NCBI GenBank assembly: GCA_036774405.1
Contig: DAIPBO010000018.1
Span: forward strand, 1-64,000
Direction: 5' to 3'
DNA length: 64,000 bases
From: JAAYDS01 sp012729155
GTDB lineage: Bacteria; Chloroflexota; Anaerolineae; UBA1429
In this document: positions 1 to 8,105 of the stretch, in pieces
Numbering within the stretch: the first letter of the stretch is position 1
How the letters are laid out: every line of letters starts with the position of its first letter
Position numbers and translations under genes: made by a program
Notes under the pieces: generated by a model
Database searches by the model: none
What the model saw: the letters and a program-made list of their open reading frames with translations, nothing else
What the model was told of the DNA's origin: nothing

Positions 1-18
1 TCTCAAGGTGCGTTGGCC

Positions 19-47
19 AGTATATCCTACTACTGACTGCTTGTCAA
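19..47 (-). promoter_or_regulatory. Sigma70-type promoter reading off the left edge
   Basis: On the minus strand a TTGACA (47-42) is followed after exactly 17 bases by TATACT (24-19). Transcription would start near position 12 and run leftwards out of the window, so the gene it serves is not visible. The rest of 1-178, downstream of recR, shows no convincing gene or terminator. Confidence 0.5.
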
Positions 48-178
48 ATCGCGGTTTATTGCTGTTTTTGTGTCTTGCTCGGGGTGGCTTACACCTCGAC
101 CGACCGCATCAGCTTCTCCGCGGTGTTGCACTCACTCAGAGGCAACAGGGGCGTATTCTAGCTATATGCCTGAGGCTG

Positions 179-784
179 TCAAATCGAGATCTCGCGCCTT
201 CCCGCAATCGCCTCGGAGAGCGTCATCCGATCGGCATACTCCACATCACCGCCACGCGGCAGCCCAAGCGCCAGGCGCGTGACCTGTACCTTGAGCGGCG
301 AAAGCAGCCTGGTAAGGTATACAGCCGTAGCATCCCCCTCCAACGTCGGGTTCGTGGCGACGATCACTTCATCCACGCCACCCGCCTCGACCCGAGTTAC
401 CAGCTCGCGCATGCGCAATTCGTCAGGCCCCACGCGCTCCATCGGTGAAAGATGCCCGTGCAATACATGGTATCTGCCACGGAATGCTGCGGTATTCTCG
501 ATAGCCAGCACATCCAGCGGCTCTTCGACTACGCAGATGATGCCTCCGTCACGCCGATCATCGGCACACACATCACACGGATCGCTCTCGCTGATATTGC
601 AGCATACCGAGCAGAGCTGCGTCTGTGCATGCAGCGCTTGCAGCGCCTCAGCCAGCATGAGCGCCTCTTGCTGGTTGCCTCGCAACAAAAAGTAGGTCAG
701 CCGCGAGGCCGTCTTGGGGCCAATGCCTGGCAATCGACTGAATGCCTCAACCAGGCGCGTCACCGCCCGCGGTGTGGCCGACAT
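179..784 (-). CDS. recR: Recombination mediator protein RecR
   Basis: 201 residues, the usual RecR length. RecR works with RecF/RecO to load RecA at gapped DNA. The N-terminal helix-hairpin-helix is visible as LPGIGPKTASRL, followed by a four-cysteine zinc finger (CSVCCNIS to CDVCADD, about residues 58-75). A Toprim domain follows with ICVVEEPLDVLAIE and a C-terminal GLPRGGDVEYAD segment typical of the family. The start ATG overlaps the ybaB stop by one base (TGATG), so the two are translationally coupled. The order dnaX-ybaB-recR is a widely conserved bacterial operon, which supports all three calls. Confidence 0.97.
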   Translation of the reverse strand: MSATPRAVTRLVEAFSRLPGIGPKTASRLTYFLLRGNQQEALMLAEALQALHAQTQLCSVCCNISESDPCDVCADDRRDGGIICVVEEPLDVLAIENTAAFRGRYHVLHGHLSPMERVGPDELRMRELVTRVEAGGVDEVIVATNPTLEGDATAVYLTRLLSPLKVQVTRLALGLPRGGDVEYADRMTLSEAIAGRREISI

Positions 785-1131
785 CAGAACAGCCCCGGCA
801 TCTCGAGCCCGCCGGCCAATGGCCCCATTCGCTCCTCGGTCAGCTTGGCCGCCTTGTCGCGCGCCTCGCGAAATGCCAGCACAAGCAAGTCTTGAAGCAG
901 CTCCACATCCTCAGGATCGACCGCCTCGGGTTTGATGGTGATCGACTTGACTTCCTGGGCACCGCTCATCACCAAGGTCACTGCGCCACCGCCCACCGAA
1001 GCAGTTACCGTCTCTTCCTCAAGCGCGGCCTGTGCCTCGCTCATCTGCTTTTGCAGCTCCTCGAGCTGGCGCATCATGTTGCCCGGTCGGCCCACCGGCG
1101 CGTTGAACCGCCGTTTGCCTTTGCTCGCCAT
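784..1131 (-). CDS. YbaB/EbfC family nucleoid-associated protein
   Basis: 115 residues. It has the basic N-terminus, the long amphipathic helix (MMRQLEELQKQMSEAQAALE) and the following beta region with MSGAQEVKSITIKPE that characterise YbaB/EbfC. Family members are small dimeric DNA-binding proteins of the nucleoid. GGGAGGCGGGAT precedes the ATG as a strong ribosome-binding site. It sits 14 bases after dnaX and overlaps recR by one base, the classic context for this gene. Its exact role in recombination or DNA organisation is not settled for the family. Confidence 0.93.
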   Translation of the reverse strand: MASKGKRRFNAPVGRPGNMMRQLEELQKQMSEAQAALEEETVTASVGGGAVTLVMSGAQEVKSITIKPEAVDPEDVELLQDLLVLAFREARDKAAKLTEERMGPLAGGLEMPGLF

Positions 1132-1145
1132 ATCCCGCCTCCCTG

Positions 1146-2954
1146 CTATGAATCCTGATCGGCGTCGAGTTCAACGCGACGCACCCGCCCACCACGTTCG
1201 GTCAGGTCTCTGACGGCAGGATGGTTGAGTAGCTGTTGCCGTTGCGCCTCCTGGGCATCTGACTCGGCGAACAACCCTTTGCCTCCCCCGCCCTCACTAC
1301 CCTGCTGACGCGCCCGCGCATCGCGGTCAACTACGCACTGGACACGGCACCCCGTGCCCAGTACATCACTGAGCACCTGCTCCACCTGTTCGCGGCGACG
1401 ATCATCCGACAGGCGATCGCGGTGAAAGGCCGATTCACACGCCAGCGTGACCAGATCGCCGGTTACCCCAGTGGGATAAACAGATCGCAGCACCGCCTGC
1501 AGCTGCGGGTTCTGCGCCCGCATACGTGCCACAACGCGCGACCAGTTGCCCTGCACCACATCCAGGCTCAGGGTTCGCTTCGCAGCCGCAGTTCGTGGCG
1601 CTTGCTCCGATGGGGCTGTGCCACTTTCATGATCAAGCGCTGCCGCGTTACGAGAGCTGCTCTCGGGCACGTCAAGCTGCTCCTCAGCGGCCTCGCGCTC
1701 TCTCTCGGCCACGGGGCGCGCGTCTGGTTGGCCTGTGCCAGCGGCCTGCGCAGACGTCGGCTCGACGGCCGCTGGCTGAGGCGTCGGCGTCTCTGAGTGC
1801 ACTGATGTGCTCGAGGGGGCCACACCCGCAGATGGTGCAGGTGAGCCAGGTGCCAACTCGCCACCGTCAATGGCGATCGCCTCCACCAGCGCCAGCTCCA
1901 GTGGGATCTCGGGTCTGGCCGCCGTCCGCAACGCCTCACTGGCCTCGCTGAACAGACGGATGCCCTGCACCAACCGTCGCAGCGAAAAGGCGGGGATGGC
2001 GATCAACGACCTGAGCTCGAGCGCCTCCTCTTGCGAGACCAGCAAGCCCTCATCGCTGGTGCCCACGCGCATGAGCAAGAGCGCCCGTAACTGCTCGATG
2101 ATGCTGCCCAGCAGCTGTCTCGCGTCGGCCCCACTATCGAACGCCTCGGCTACTGCGCGCAGCCCTCCAGCCACATCGCCGATCGTTAGCGCGCGCGAAA
2201 CGCCCAGCACCAGCTGATAGGGAACCGCCCCTAGAACAGACTGTGCTAGCTCGAGTGAGACATCACCGGCACCATAGGCCGCCACCTGGTCGAGCAGGCT
2301 CTCTGCATCACGAAAGCTACCGGCGCCTCGCCGCGCGAGGTAAGCCAATGCCTCGTCAGAGACGTGCAGGCCCTCCTGGTCGCAGATGTAGCGCAGCTTT
2401 TGGGCCACCACGTGCTGTGCCGCACGCCGAAACTCAAACCGCTGGCACCGCGAGAGGATCGTGTCGGGCAGGCGATGGGCCTCGGTGGTGCACAGCACGA
2501 AAATGACATGCGCAGGCGGCTCTTCCAGGGTCTTGAGAAGTGCGTTAAATGCCTCGTTGGTAAGCATATGCACTTCGTCGATGACGTAGACTCGATAGCG
2601 GCCCTGCTGTGGCATAAAGCCGACCCGCTCACGTAGCTCACGGATCTCATCGATGCCCCGGTTCGAGGCCGCGTCGATCTCGATGAGATCGAGCGAAGCA
2701 CCTGCAGCCATAGTGCGACATACCTCACACTGGTTGCACGGCGGGTCAGCGGTGTTCCCGACGCAGTTGATGGCTCTTGCAAGGATGCGTGCCGTCGACG
2801 TCTTGCCTGTGCCACGCACACCGGAGAACAGATAGGCATGACCTACCCGCCCCGCCTTGATCTGGCGCTGCAGCGTACGGGTGATATGCTCCTGGCCCAG
2901 GATGCCATCAAAGGTCTGGGCGCGCCACTTGCGGGTCAGTGCCAGAGTGTTCAT
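1146..2954 (-). CDS. dnaX: DNA polymerase III subunit gamma/tau
   Basis: 602-residue clamp-loader ATPase. The Walker A motif is GVRGTGKTS near residue 45. The zinc site is CVGNTADPPCNQCEVC (about residues 64-79), Walker B is DEVHML and the sensor/arginine finger region is SRCQRFEF. Residues from about 370 to 470 form a Pro/Ala/Ser/Glu-rich linker, after which a tau-like C-terminal region follows (GNWSRVVARMRAQNP). The linker is low complexity and gives several misleading reading frames on the other strand. It is the first gene of dnaX-ybaB-recR, with a plausible promoter at 2985-3013. Confidence 0.96.
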   Translation of the reverse strand: MNTLALTRKWRAQTFDGILGQEHITRTLQRQIKAGRVGHAYLFSGVRGTGKTSTARILARAINCVGNTADPPCNQCEVCRTMAAGASLDLIEIDAASNRGIDEIRELRERVGFMPQQGRYRVYVIDEVHMLTNEAFNALLKTLEEPPAHVIFVLCTTEAHRLPDTILSRCQRFEFRRAAQHVVAQKLRYICDQEGLHVSDEALAYLARRGAGSFRDAESLLDQVAAYGAGDVSLELAQSVLGAVPYQLVLGVSRALTIGDVAGGLRAVAEAFDSGADARQLLGSIIEQLRALLLMRVGTSDEGLLVSQEEALELRSLIAIPAFSLRRLVQGIRLFSEASEALRTAARPEIPLELALVEAIAIDGGELAPGSPAPSAGVAPSSTSVHSETPTPQPAAVEPTSAQAAGTGQPDARPVAEREREAAEEQLDVPESSSRNAAALDHESGTAPSEQAPRTAAAKRTLSLDVVQGNWSRVVARMRAQNPQLQAVLRSVYPTGVTGDLVTLACESAFHRDRLSDDRRREQVEQVLSDVLGTGCRVQCVVDRDARARQQGSEGGGGKGLFAESDAQEAQRQQLLNHPAVRDLTERGGRVRRVELDADQDS

Positions 2955-2984
2955 CGCCTCGCCCCGATTGTGCCTCGAGAATCG

Positions 2985-3013
2985 AGTGTAGCATCGCTTA
3001 GGGCCATCGGCAA
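2985..3013 (-). promoter_or_regulatory. Promoter for dnaX-ybaB-recR
   Basis: TTGCCG (3013-3008), a 17-base spacer and TACACT (2990-2985) on the minus strand, about 30 bases upstream of the dnaX ATG. Three of the key -35 and -10 bases match consensus. It lies in the 87-base gap between the transketolase gene and dnaX. Confidence 0.45.
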
Positions 3014-3041
3014 AGGCCTCTCTACTCGTTCAACATAGACT

Positions 3042-3983
3042 CTATAGCGCCGCCAGCACCGCGGCAGAGATGCCCTCGGGCGTCAGCCCATGCTTGGCCA
3101 GTAGTTCATCAGCCAGACCTGATTCGCCAAAGACGTCGCGAGTGCCCAGCCGCAACAACCGTCCGCGTGCGTGTTGTACTGGCATCTCAGCCAGCACCTC
3201 TGCCACCGCACTGCCCAGACCACCGACGATGCTGTGCTCTTCAACCGTGACCACCAGAGATGCCGTGGCTGCCCGTCGTACGGCGGTGGTATCCAGGGGT
3301 TTGATCGTAGACATGTTGACGACACTCGCCTGGACGCCCTGTGTGGCCAGCAGGTCAGCGGCGCGCAGCGCAGCCCAGACCATATGCCCATAGGCCAGCA
3401 GTGCCACGTTGGCGCCCTCGCGCAACCACGTCGCTTTGCCAAGTTCAAAGGTGTAGCCTGACGGCAGTACATTGGGCACAGGATAGCGCCCCAGCCGCAG
3501 ATAGACCGGGCCGCGAATGCTTCGCACGGCCGCCAGCGTCATGGCGCGCGTCTCGATGGCGTCGGCCGGCGCCAGCACAGTCATACTGGGGAGCGCCCGC
3601 ATCAGCGCTACATCCTCGAGCGACTGGTGACTGGCGCCATCGGGCCCTTGCGTCAACCCACCACTCGAACCCGCGAGGATCACATGCAGGCTCGGGTAGC
3701 AGATCTGAATGCGAATCTGATCGTAGCAGTGCGCAGTGATGAACATGGCAAACGAGTTCGCAAAGGGCACCAGGCCCGAGGCAGCCAGGCCGGCTGCCGT
3801 GCTCACCATGTCCATCTCTGAGATACCCAGGTCTAGAAACCGTTCGGGGAAACGCTCCCTCACCGTCACAGTGCGGGTAGACGTGTAGAGGTCGGCATCT
3901 AGCGCCACCACCTCACTATAGCACTCAGCCGCCTCTGCCAGCGCTTCTCCGTAGACAAAACGGGTCTGGTACAGCTCGCTCAT
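3042..3983 (-). CDS. Transketolase, C-terminal subunit
   Basis: 313 residues covering the pyrimidine-binding and C-terminal domains of a thiamine-diphosphate transketolase. Visible marks are the start of the Pyr domain with FVYGEALAE, the glutamate-bearing GISEMDM motif that activates ThDP, and GLTQGPDGASHQSLEDVALM followed by the C-terminal domain with TVEEHSIVGGLGSAV. It is translationally coupled to the N-terminal subunit through an ATGA overlap (3980-3983). Split transketolases are common in bacteria and archaea; the two chains together form the active enzyme moving two-carbon ketol units in the pentose phosphate pathway. A more specialised substrate (for example a branched or phosphorylated sugar) cannot be excluded. 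Confidence 0.9.
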   Translation of the reverse strand: MSELYQTRFVYGEALAEAAECYSEVVALDADLYTSTRTVTVRERFPERFLDLGISEMDMVSTAAGLAASGLVPFANSFAMFITAHCYDQIRIQICYPSLHVILAGSSGGLTQGPDGASHQSLEDVALMRALPSMTVLAPADAIETRAMTLAAVRSIRGPVYLRLGRYPVPNVLPSGYTFELGKATWLREGANVALLAYGHMVWAALRAADLLATQGVQASVVNMSTIKPLDTTAVRRAATASLVVTVEEHSIVGGLGSAVAEVLAEMPVQHARGRLLRLGTRDVFGESGLADELLAKHGLTPEGISAAVLAAL

Positions 3984-4831
3984 GCTTGGTCCTCCAGCCC
4001 GGCCAGGGCACGATCCAGCTCTTGCAGTGCCGCCTCGAACTGCGTTGCCGTCAGCGCAGCATTGTGATAGGCGGGCTGGTCTTCCATGAACGAAACGCCC
4101 TTGCCTTTGATGGTTTCGGCGATGATGAGTGCGGGGCCGCGAGACTGCGTTCGTGCCCAGTCAAGAGCGTGCACGAGGGCAGACATATCGTGCCCGTCGA
4201 CCTGCACTACGCGCCAGCCAAAGGCTTGCCACTTGTCTGGCAGCGCTGCCAGATCGTCTGCCTGGTAAGAGCGATCCATCGCCTTGAGCCGGTTGCGATC
4301 GATGATGGCGGTGAGGTTGCCCAATCGCTGCTGCACCGCCGAGCGTGCGGCCTCCCACACTTGGCCCTCGTGCGTCTCACCATCGCCCATGAGGCAGTAC
4401 ACATGATAAGACTCACCCTTGATGCGTGCGGCCAGCGCCAGACCATTCGCAAACGACAGCCCCTGGCCCAGCGAGCCCGTGCAGGCCTCAATGCCGGGCA
4501 GTAAATGCGCTGCAGGATGGCCCTGCAAGCGCGTACCCAGTTGCTTGAGCGTCTTGAGCTCATCAACCGAAAAGACGCCCAGCATGGCCAGCGCCACATA
4601 CTGGGCGGGCACGCAGTGGCCCTTACTCATTACAAAACGATCGCGCCCCGACCAGGAAGGGTCATATGCGTCGTAACGCATGGCGTGAAAGTAGAGCGCC
4701 GTCATGATGTCGGCTGCAGACAGTGAGCCGCCAAAGTGATGCGCCTTATCAGCGCCCATCATCGCCACGATGTGCCGTCGCATCAGCGCCGCGGTCCGCC
4801 GCAGACCCATCACCTCTTGTGCATCAATCAA
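3980..4831 (-). CDS. Transketolase, N-terminal subunit
   Basis: 283 residues carrying the pyrophosphate-binding domain. The ThDP/Mg motif is seen as GDGETHEG followed by IIDRNRL (GDG-X-N type), and phosphate-side histidines are in HHFGGSLS and SKGHCVPAQY. I prefer the TTG at 4831 because a GAGGGGG ribosome site lies 7 bases upstream; the alternative ATG at 4810 directly abuts its only candidate site. Its stop overlaps the start of the C-terminal subunit. It follows the amidohydrolase-CYTH gene by 39 bases, so all three probably share one transcript. Confidence 0.9.
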   Translation of the reverse strand: MIDAQEVMGLRRTAALMRRHIVAMMGADKAHHFGGSLSAADIMTALYFHAMRYDAYDPSWSGRDRFVMSKGHCVPAQYVALAMLGVFSVDELKTLKQLGTRLQGHPAAHLLPGIEACTGSLGQGLSFANGLALAARIKGESYHVYCLMGDGETHEGQVWEAARSAVQQRLGNLTAIIDRNRLKAMDRSYQADDLAALPDKWQAFGWRVVQVDGHDMSALVHALDWARTQSRGPALIIAETIKGKGVSFMEDQPAYHNAALTATQFEAALQELDRALAGLEDQA

Positions 4832-4870
4832 GCCACACCCCCTCGTTTGGTGCCGACCAGTCGGCTGAGA

Positions 4871-6865
4871 CTAACTCATCAGGTCCGGGTACTCGCCGAG
4901 TACCATATCCTCATCGGTAGCGCCAAAGATATGCAGCAACTCACCGATCATCGAGGCCTTGCGTTCCGCATCCTGCTCAGACCAGGTGCGGCTCTTGATC
5001 TCAATATAGCGTTGATCGAGCGCTGGTGCTGTGACGTAATCGGCATTCACAGCGAAATCCACGCCTCGATAGCGGATGTGAAAGCGCTCACGAACCTTGC
5101 TCACCTCGGTCTCGCGGATGGGGCCAAAGTACTCGCGGTAGAAGCGCAGGCTTTGGTGCGCCGGCGCTGTAAAGCGCGAGCGTGATAACACCACGCTGTG
5201 TTCGTATTCGGCCTCACGGGCGGGGCCACTCAAGGTGAGGGTATAGATCGGTTCCTTGGACCCATCCGAGCGGATCACCAGATCCTCGCGATACCGCAGT
5301 CGGCCCTGAGAGGCATCGGCGAAATGAAAGTACGTATCGTACTGCTCGCGCCGCGTCTGGCTGGTCACATGAACCCGCTCATGTTTGAGCGCAGCGTCAA
5401 AGGCGCCACGGTCGGTCAGCACCGCTTTGGCCTGCACCTCAAAGGTCTCTTGCTGCTCGACGCCGCCGATATCGACGAGTTTGTCGAGGACGCTCTCCTG
5501 GCGCTCGACGAAAAAGCGATTGATCCGTTCGGCAAGCGAACGGGCGCGCCCGAGCACCTGTGGTACGTCAATCGTCAAAACGCGACCATCGGACACCACC
5601 TGACGTCCATCCACGAACACATCGCGCACATCGGTAGCTGCTGCTGTGTAGGCGAGCTGCGAGTATACATTGAGCCCCGTGGTGCTGAACTGGGGAACCG
5701 CATGCGCCCTGCGCTGACTGACGACAATCACGTCGGCCAGCTTGCCAGCTTCGAGCGAGCCGATACGATGCTCGAGGCCCAGCGCCCTCGCCCCCAAGAT
5801 CGTCGCCATGGCAACCGCCTCTGCGGCAGGCACCACGGTGGGACTGCCGCTGATGCCCTTGGGCAGCAGTGCCGCCAGCCGCGTCTCTTCGAACATATCG
5901 AGGTCGTTGTTGGAGGCACAGCCATCAGTGCCCACCCCCACGGCCAGGCCCTGGGCCAGCATCTCGGCCACAGGAGCAATGCCACTCGCCAGTTTGAGAT
6001 TGCTGCTGGGGTTGTGCGCCACGCCAACCCCGTGGCGTACCATGATGCCGATCTCTTCGGCATTGACGTGGACGCAGTGCGCGGCCAATACGGGCTGTTC
6101 GAGCAACCCCTTGCTCTCGAGCCAGCGCACTGGCCGCATGCCCGTCTGCGCAGTCCATGCCTCGACTTCGCCCGCCGTCTCAGAGATATGGATGAGCTGC
6201 ATGGCGCCGTATGCTCGCGCCAAGGCTGCTGTTTCCTGCAGCATCTCTTCGGTGGTCATATACAGCGAGTGCGGAGCGGGGACCGCCGTGATCAAAGGGT
6301 GCCCGCTGAACCGCTCCATCATCTCCTGGCAGTAGCGCAGGCTGGCCTCGTAGCTGCGCGCATCGGGCGTGGGGAACTTGGCGATAGTCTCGCCCAGAAT
6401 GCCGCGCATGCCGGCCTCGATGGTGGCCCAGGCGATCTCTTCCTCGTGATAGTACATGTCGGCAAACGTAGTAGTGCCACCACAGAGCATCTCTGCGCAA
6501 GACAGGCTGGTGCCCAAGAAGCAGAACTCGGGCGTCACAAACTCTCGCTCTACGGGAAGGATATAGCCATAGAGCCACACGTCGAGCCGCAAATCGTCGG
6601 CAAGCCCGCGCAGCAAGCTCATGGGCATGTGTGTGTGAGTATTGATGAGCCCGGGCATGATGACATGGTCGCTGCAATCGATCACCCGAGCGGCCTGGCA
6701 GTCCCTATCAAGCTCATCGACCGAACCAACCCTGGCAATCTCCCTACCGCATAAGGCGACCGACCCGGGCATCCAGACATGGCGCTCGGCGTCCATAGAC
6801 ACCACGGTGCCCCCACGCAACAGCACATCCACGTTCAGCCTGTCAGCTGCGGCGCCCTTGTCCAT
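4871..6865 (-). CDS. MTA/SAH deaminase-like amidohydrolase fused to a C-terminal CYTH domain
   Basis: About 664 residues. The first 450 or so are a metal-dependent amidohydrolase of the TRZ/ATZ/MtaD group: metal ligands NTHTHMP, the HCVHV segment, HISETAGE and the GTDGCASNNDLDMFEE signature typical of 5'-methylthioadenosine/S-adenosylhomocysteine deaminases. The last 195 residues (4874-5458) look like a CYTH domain, the triphosphate-tunnel fold of class IV adenylate cyclases and thiamine triphosphatase: FEVQAKAV (degenerate ExExK), YDTYFHF, RLRYRED, YTLTLSGP, SKVRERFHIRY and QRYIEIKSR. I start at ATG 6865 because AGGGGGTG precedes it and because a predicted -10 element overlaps the upstream ATG at 6916. 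The deaminase substrate and the role of the CYTH part are unknown. Confidence 0.85.
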   Translation of the reverse strand: MDKGAAADRLNVDVLLRGGTVVSMDAERHVWMPGSVALCGREIARVGSVDELDRDCQAARVIDCSDHVIMPGLINTHTHMPMSLLRGLADDLRLDVWLYGYILPVEREFVTPEFCFLGTSLSCAEMLCGGTTTFADMYYHEEEIAWATIEAGMRGILGETIAKFPTPDARSYEASLRYCQEMMERFSGHPLITAVPAPHSLYMTTEEMLQETAALARAYGAMQLIHISETAGEVEAWTAQTGMRPVRWLESKGLLEQPVLAAHCVHVNAEEIGIMVRHGVGVAHNPSSNLKLASGIAPVAEMLAQGLAVGVGTDGCASNNDLDMFEETRLAALLPKGISGSPTVVPAAEAVAMATILGARALGLEHRIGSLEAGKLADVIVVSQRRAHAVPQFSTTGLNVYSQLAYTAAATDVRDVFVDGRQVVSDGRVLTIDVPQVLGRARSLAERINRFFVERQESVLDKLVDIGGVEQQETFEVQAKAVLTDRGAFDAALKHERVHVTSQTRREQYDTYFHFADASQGRLRYREDLVIRSDGSKEPIYTLTLSGPAREAEYEHSVVLSRSRFTAPAHQSLRFYREYFGPIRETEVSKVRERFHIRYRGVDFAVNADYVTAPALDQRYIEIKSRTWSEQDAERKASMIGELLHIFGATDEDMVLGEYPDLMS

Positions 6866-6904
6866 CGCCTGCACCCCCTGTGTGTCCGAATGGTCGTCGT
6901 GGTC

Positions 6905-6932
6905 ATTATAGCGCATGCCGGTGCAGCCTCAA
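6905..6932 (-). promoter_or_regulatory. Promoter for the amidohydrolase-transketolase operon
   Basis: Minus strand TTGAGG (6932-6927), 16-base spacer, perfect TATAAT (6910-6905). The predicted start near 6899 excludes the ATG at 6916 and fits the ATG at 6865. Confidence 0.55.
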
Positions 6933-6953
6933 GAGCGGCCCACGGGCGGCAGT

Positions 6954-6981
6954 TTGCGCGACACTGGCGAGGTGCTATAGT
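6954..6981 (+). promoter_or_regulatory. Promoter for the foldase lipoprotein gene
   Basis: TTGCGC (6954-6959), 16-base spacer, TATAGT (6976-6981), about 43 bases upstream of the ATG at 7024. It is divergent from the promoter of the amidohydrolase operon. Confidence 0.45.
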
Positions 6982-7023
6982 GCAGCAATCCATGGAACTC
7001 ATCACCCCTTGGGAGTAGCCTCT

Positions 7024-8085
7024 ATGCGTAACGCCATCGCCATCGCCGCGGTAATCCTCATCACGCTAGTGGGAGGCTGTCGGCAGCCCACTGCTGAGCA
7101 GCCAGACCCAACAGCAGCCACTGTGATGGCGCCTGCCACCGTTGTTACCGACGACGAGCCGGCCTCAACGCCAACGGTGGCGCCCATCGAGCTAGAACTG
7201 CCTACCGCCGAGCCTCCCGACATGGTCGCCCTCCGCGCCCAGGCCATCGCAAGCATGGGGGCCGCCTTCGAGGCGCTCGACCTGCCAGATATACCCGCTG
7301 CTGCCCAAGTGAACGGCACAGAGATCAGCATGGCGCTCTTTACCGAGTACCTGCGGCTGCGACTGTACGCCATCACCATGCAGAACGAGATCGACTGGTC
7401 GACGCAAGAGTACCAGGGACTTCTACCGCAGATCGCCGGTGAGGTGCTCGACGTTCTGGTGCAGTCTGAAATCGTGATGGCCGAGGCAAACGCCCTTGGC
7501 GTAACGCCGAGTGCAGAGGAGATTGTGTCGCAGAGGAACTCGCTTCTAGAGCAGCTCAAAGCCGCCGAGTCTGTGGACACCGACAGTGAGGTGCTGCAGG
7601 CCTATGGCGTCAGCCTGGACACTCTGTCCCATCTCGTGAGCACCACGTTGGCCGCGCAAGCCATCTATGACCAGCAGGCCGCACTCGGCGAGGAAGAGCA
7701 GGTGCGAGCCAGTCACATTCTGGTGGCGACGATCGAAGAGGCCGAGGCAGTGACGCAGCGCCTGGAGGCCGGTGAGGAATTCGCCACGCTGGCGCAGGAG
7801 CTGTCAATCGATACCGGCAGCGCTGCTCAGGAGGGCGACCTGGGTTGGTTCCCGCGAGGGGCGATGGTCGAGCCATTTGAGCAGGCGGCTTTTGCCCTCG
7901 AACCAGGTGAGATCAGCGTGCCCGTCGAGAGCGACTATGGCTTTCACATCATCCTGCTACAGGAAAAAGCGGTCCGCCCGCTCGATCCCTCGTGGGCACA
8001 GCTGCGCCAGCAGGAGTTGTTCGATCAGCGTCTGGCCGAACTCGAGGGCAACGCCGATATCGAACGGTTCATCTTGGCCGATTAG
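7024..8085 (+). CDS. Parvulin-type peptidyl-prolyl isomerase lipoprotein (PrsA/SurA-like foldase)
   Basis: 353 residues from ATG 7024, which has GGGAG eight bases upstream. The N-terminus is a lipoprotein signal peptide with lipobox LVGGC and the modified cysteine at residue 19, followed by a low-complexity Thr/Ala/Pro stretch. Residues about 95-210 resemble the SurA N-terminal chaperone region (VNGTEISMALFTEYLRLR). Residues about 226-316 form the rotamase domain: VRASHILVAT, LSIDTGSAAQEGDLGWFPRG and SDYGFHIILLQE. Such proteins assist folding of secreted proteins outside the cytoplasmic membrane. It appears monocistronic, with a strong hairpin 26 bases downstream. Confidence 0.93.
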   Translation: MRNAIAIAAVILITLVGGCRQPTAEQPDPTAATVMAPATVVTDDEPASTPTVAPIELELPTAEPPDMVALRAQAIASMGAAFEALDLPDIPAAAQVNGTEISMALFTEYLRLRLYAITMQNEIDWSTQEYQGLLPQIAGEVLDVLVQSEIVMAEANALGVTPSAEEIVSQRNSLLEQLKAAESVDTDSEVLQAYGVSLDTLSHLVSTTLAAQAIYDQQAALGEEEQVRASHILVATIEEAEAVTQRLEAGEEFATLAQELSIDTGSAAQEGDLGWFPRGAMVEPFEQAAFALEPGEISVPVESDYGFHIILLQEKAVRPLDPSWAQLRQQELFDQRLAELEGNADIERFILAD

Positions 8086-8105
8086 GAACATCAACCCCGC
8101 TCATA

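Noticed and set aside
1..178. Signal recognition particle RNA or tRNA beside recR/dnaX
   Set aside because: No conserved SRP RNA core or cloverleaf could be found; only a leftward promoter is convincing.
1560..1960. Tandem repeats in the dnaX linker
   Set aside because: Low-complexity coding sequence of the Pro/Ala-rich tau linker, not a DNA repeat array.
5198..6754. 518-codon plus-strand open frame opposite the amidohydrolase
   Set aside because: Antisense shadow of a gene with conserved metal motifs; no promoter or ribosome site of its own.
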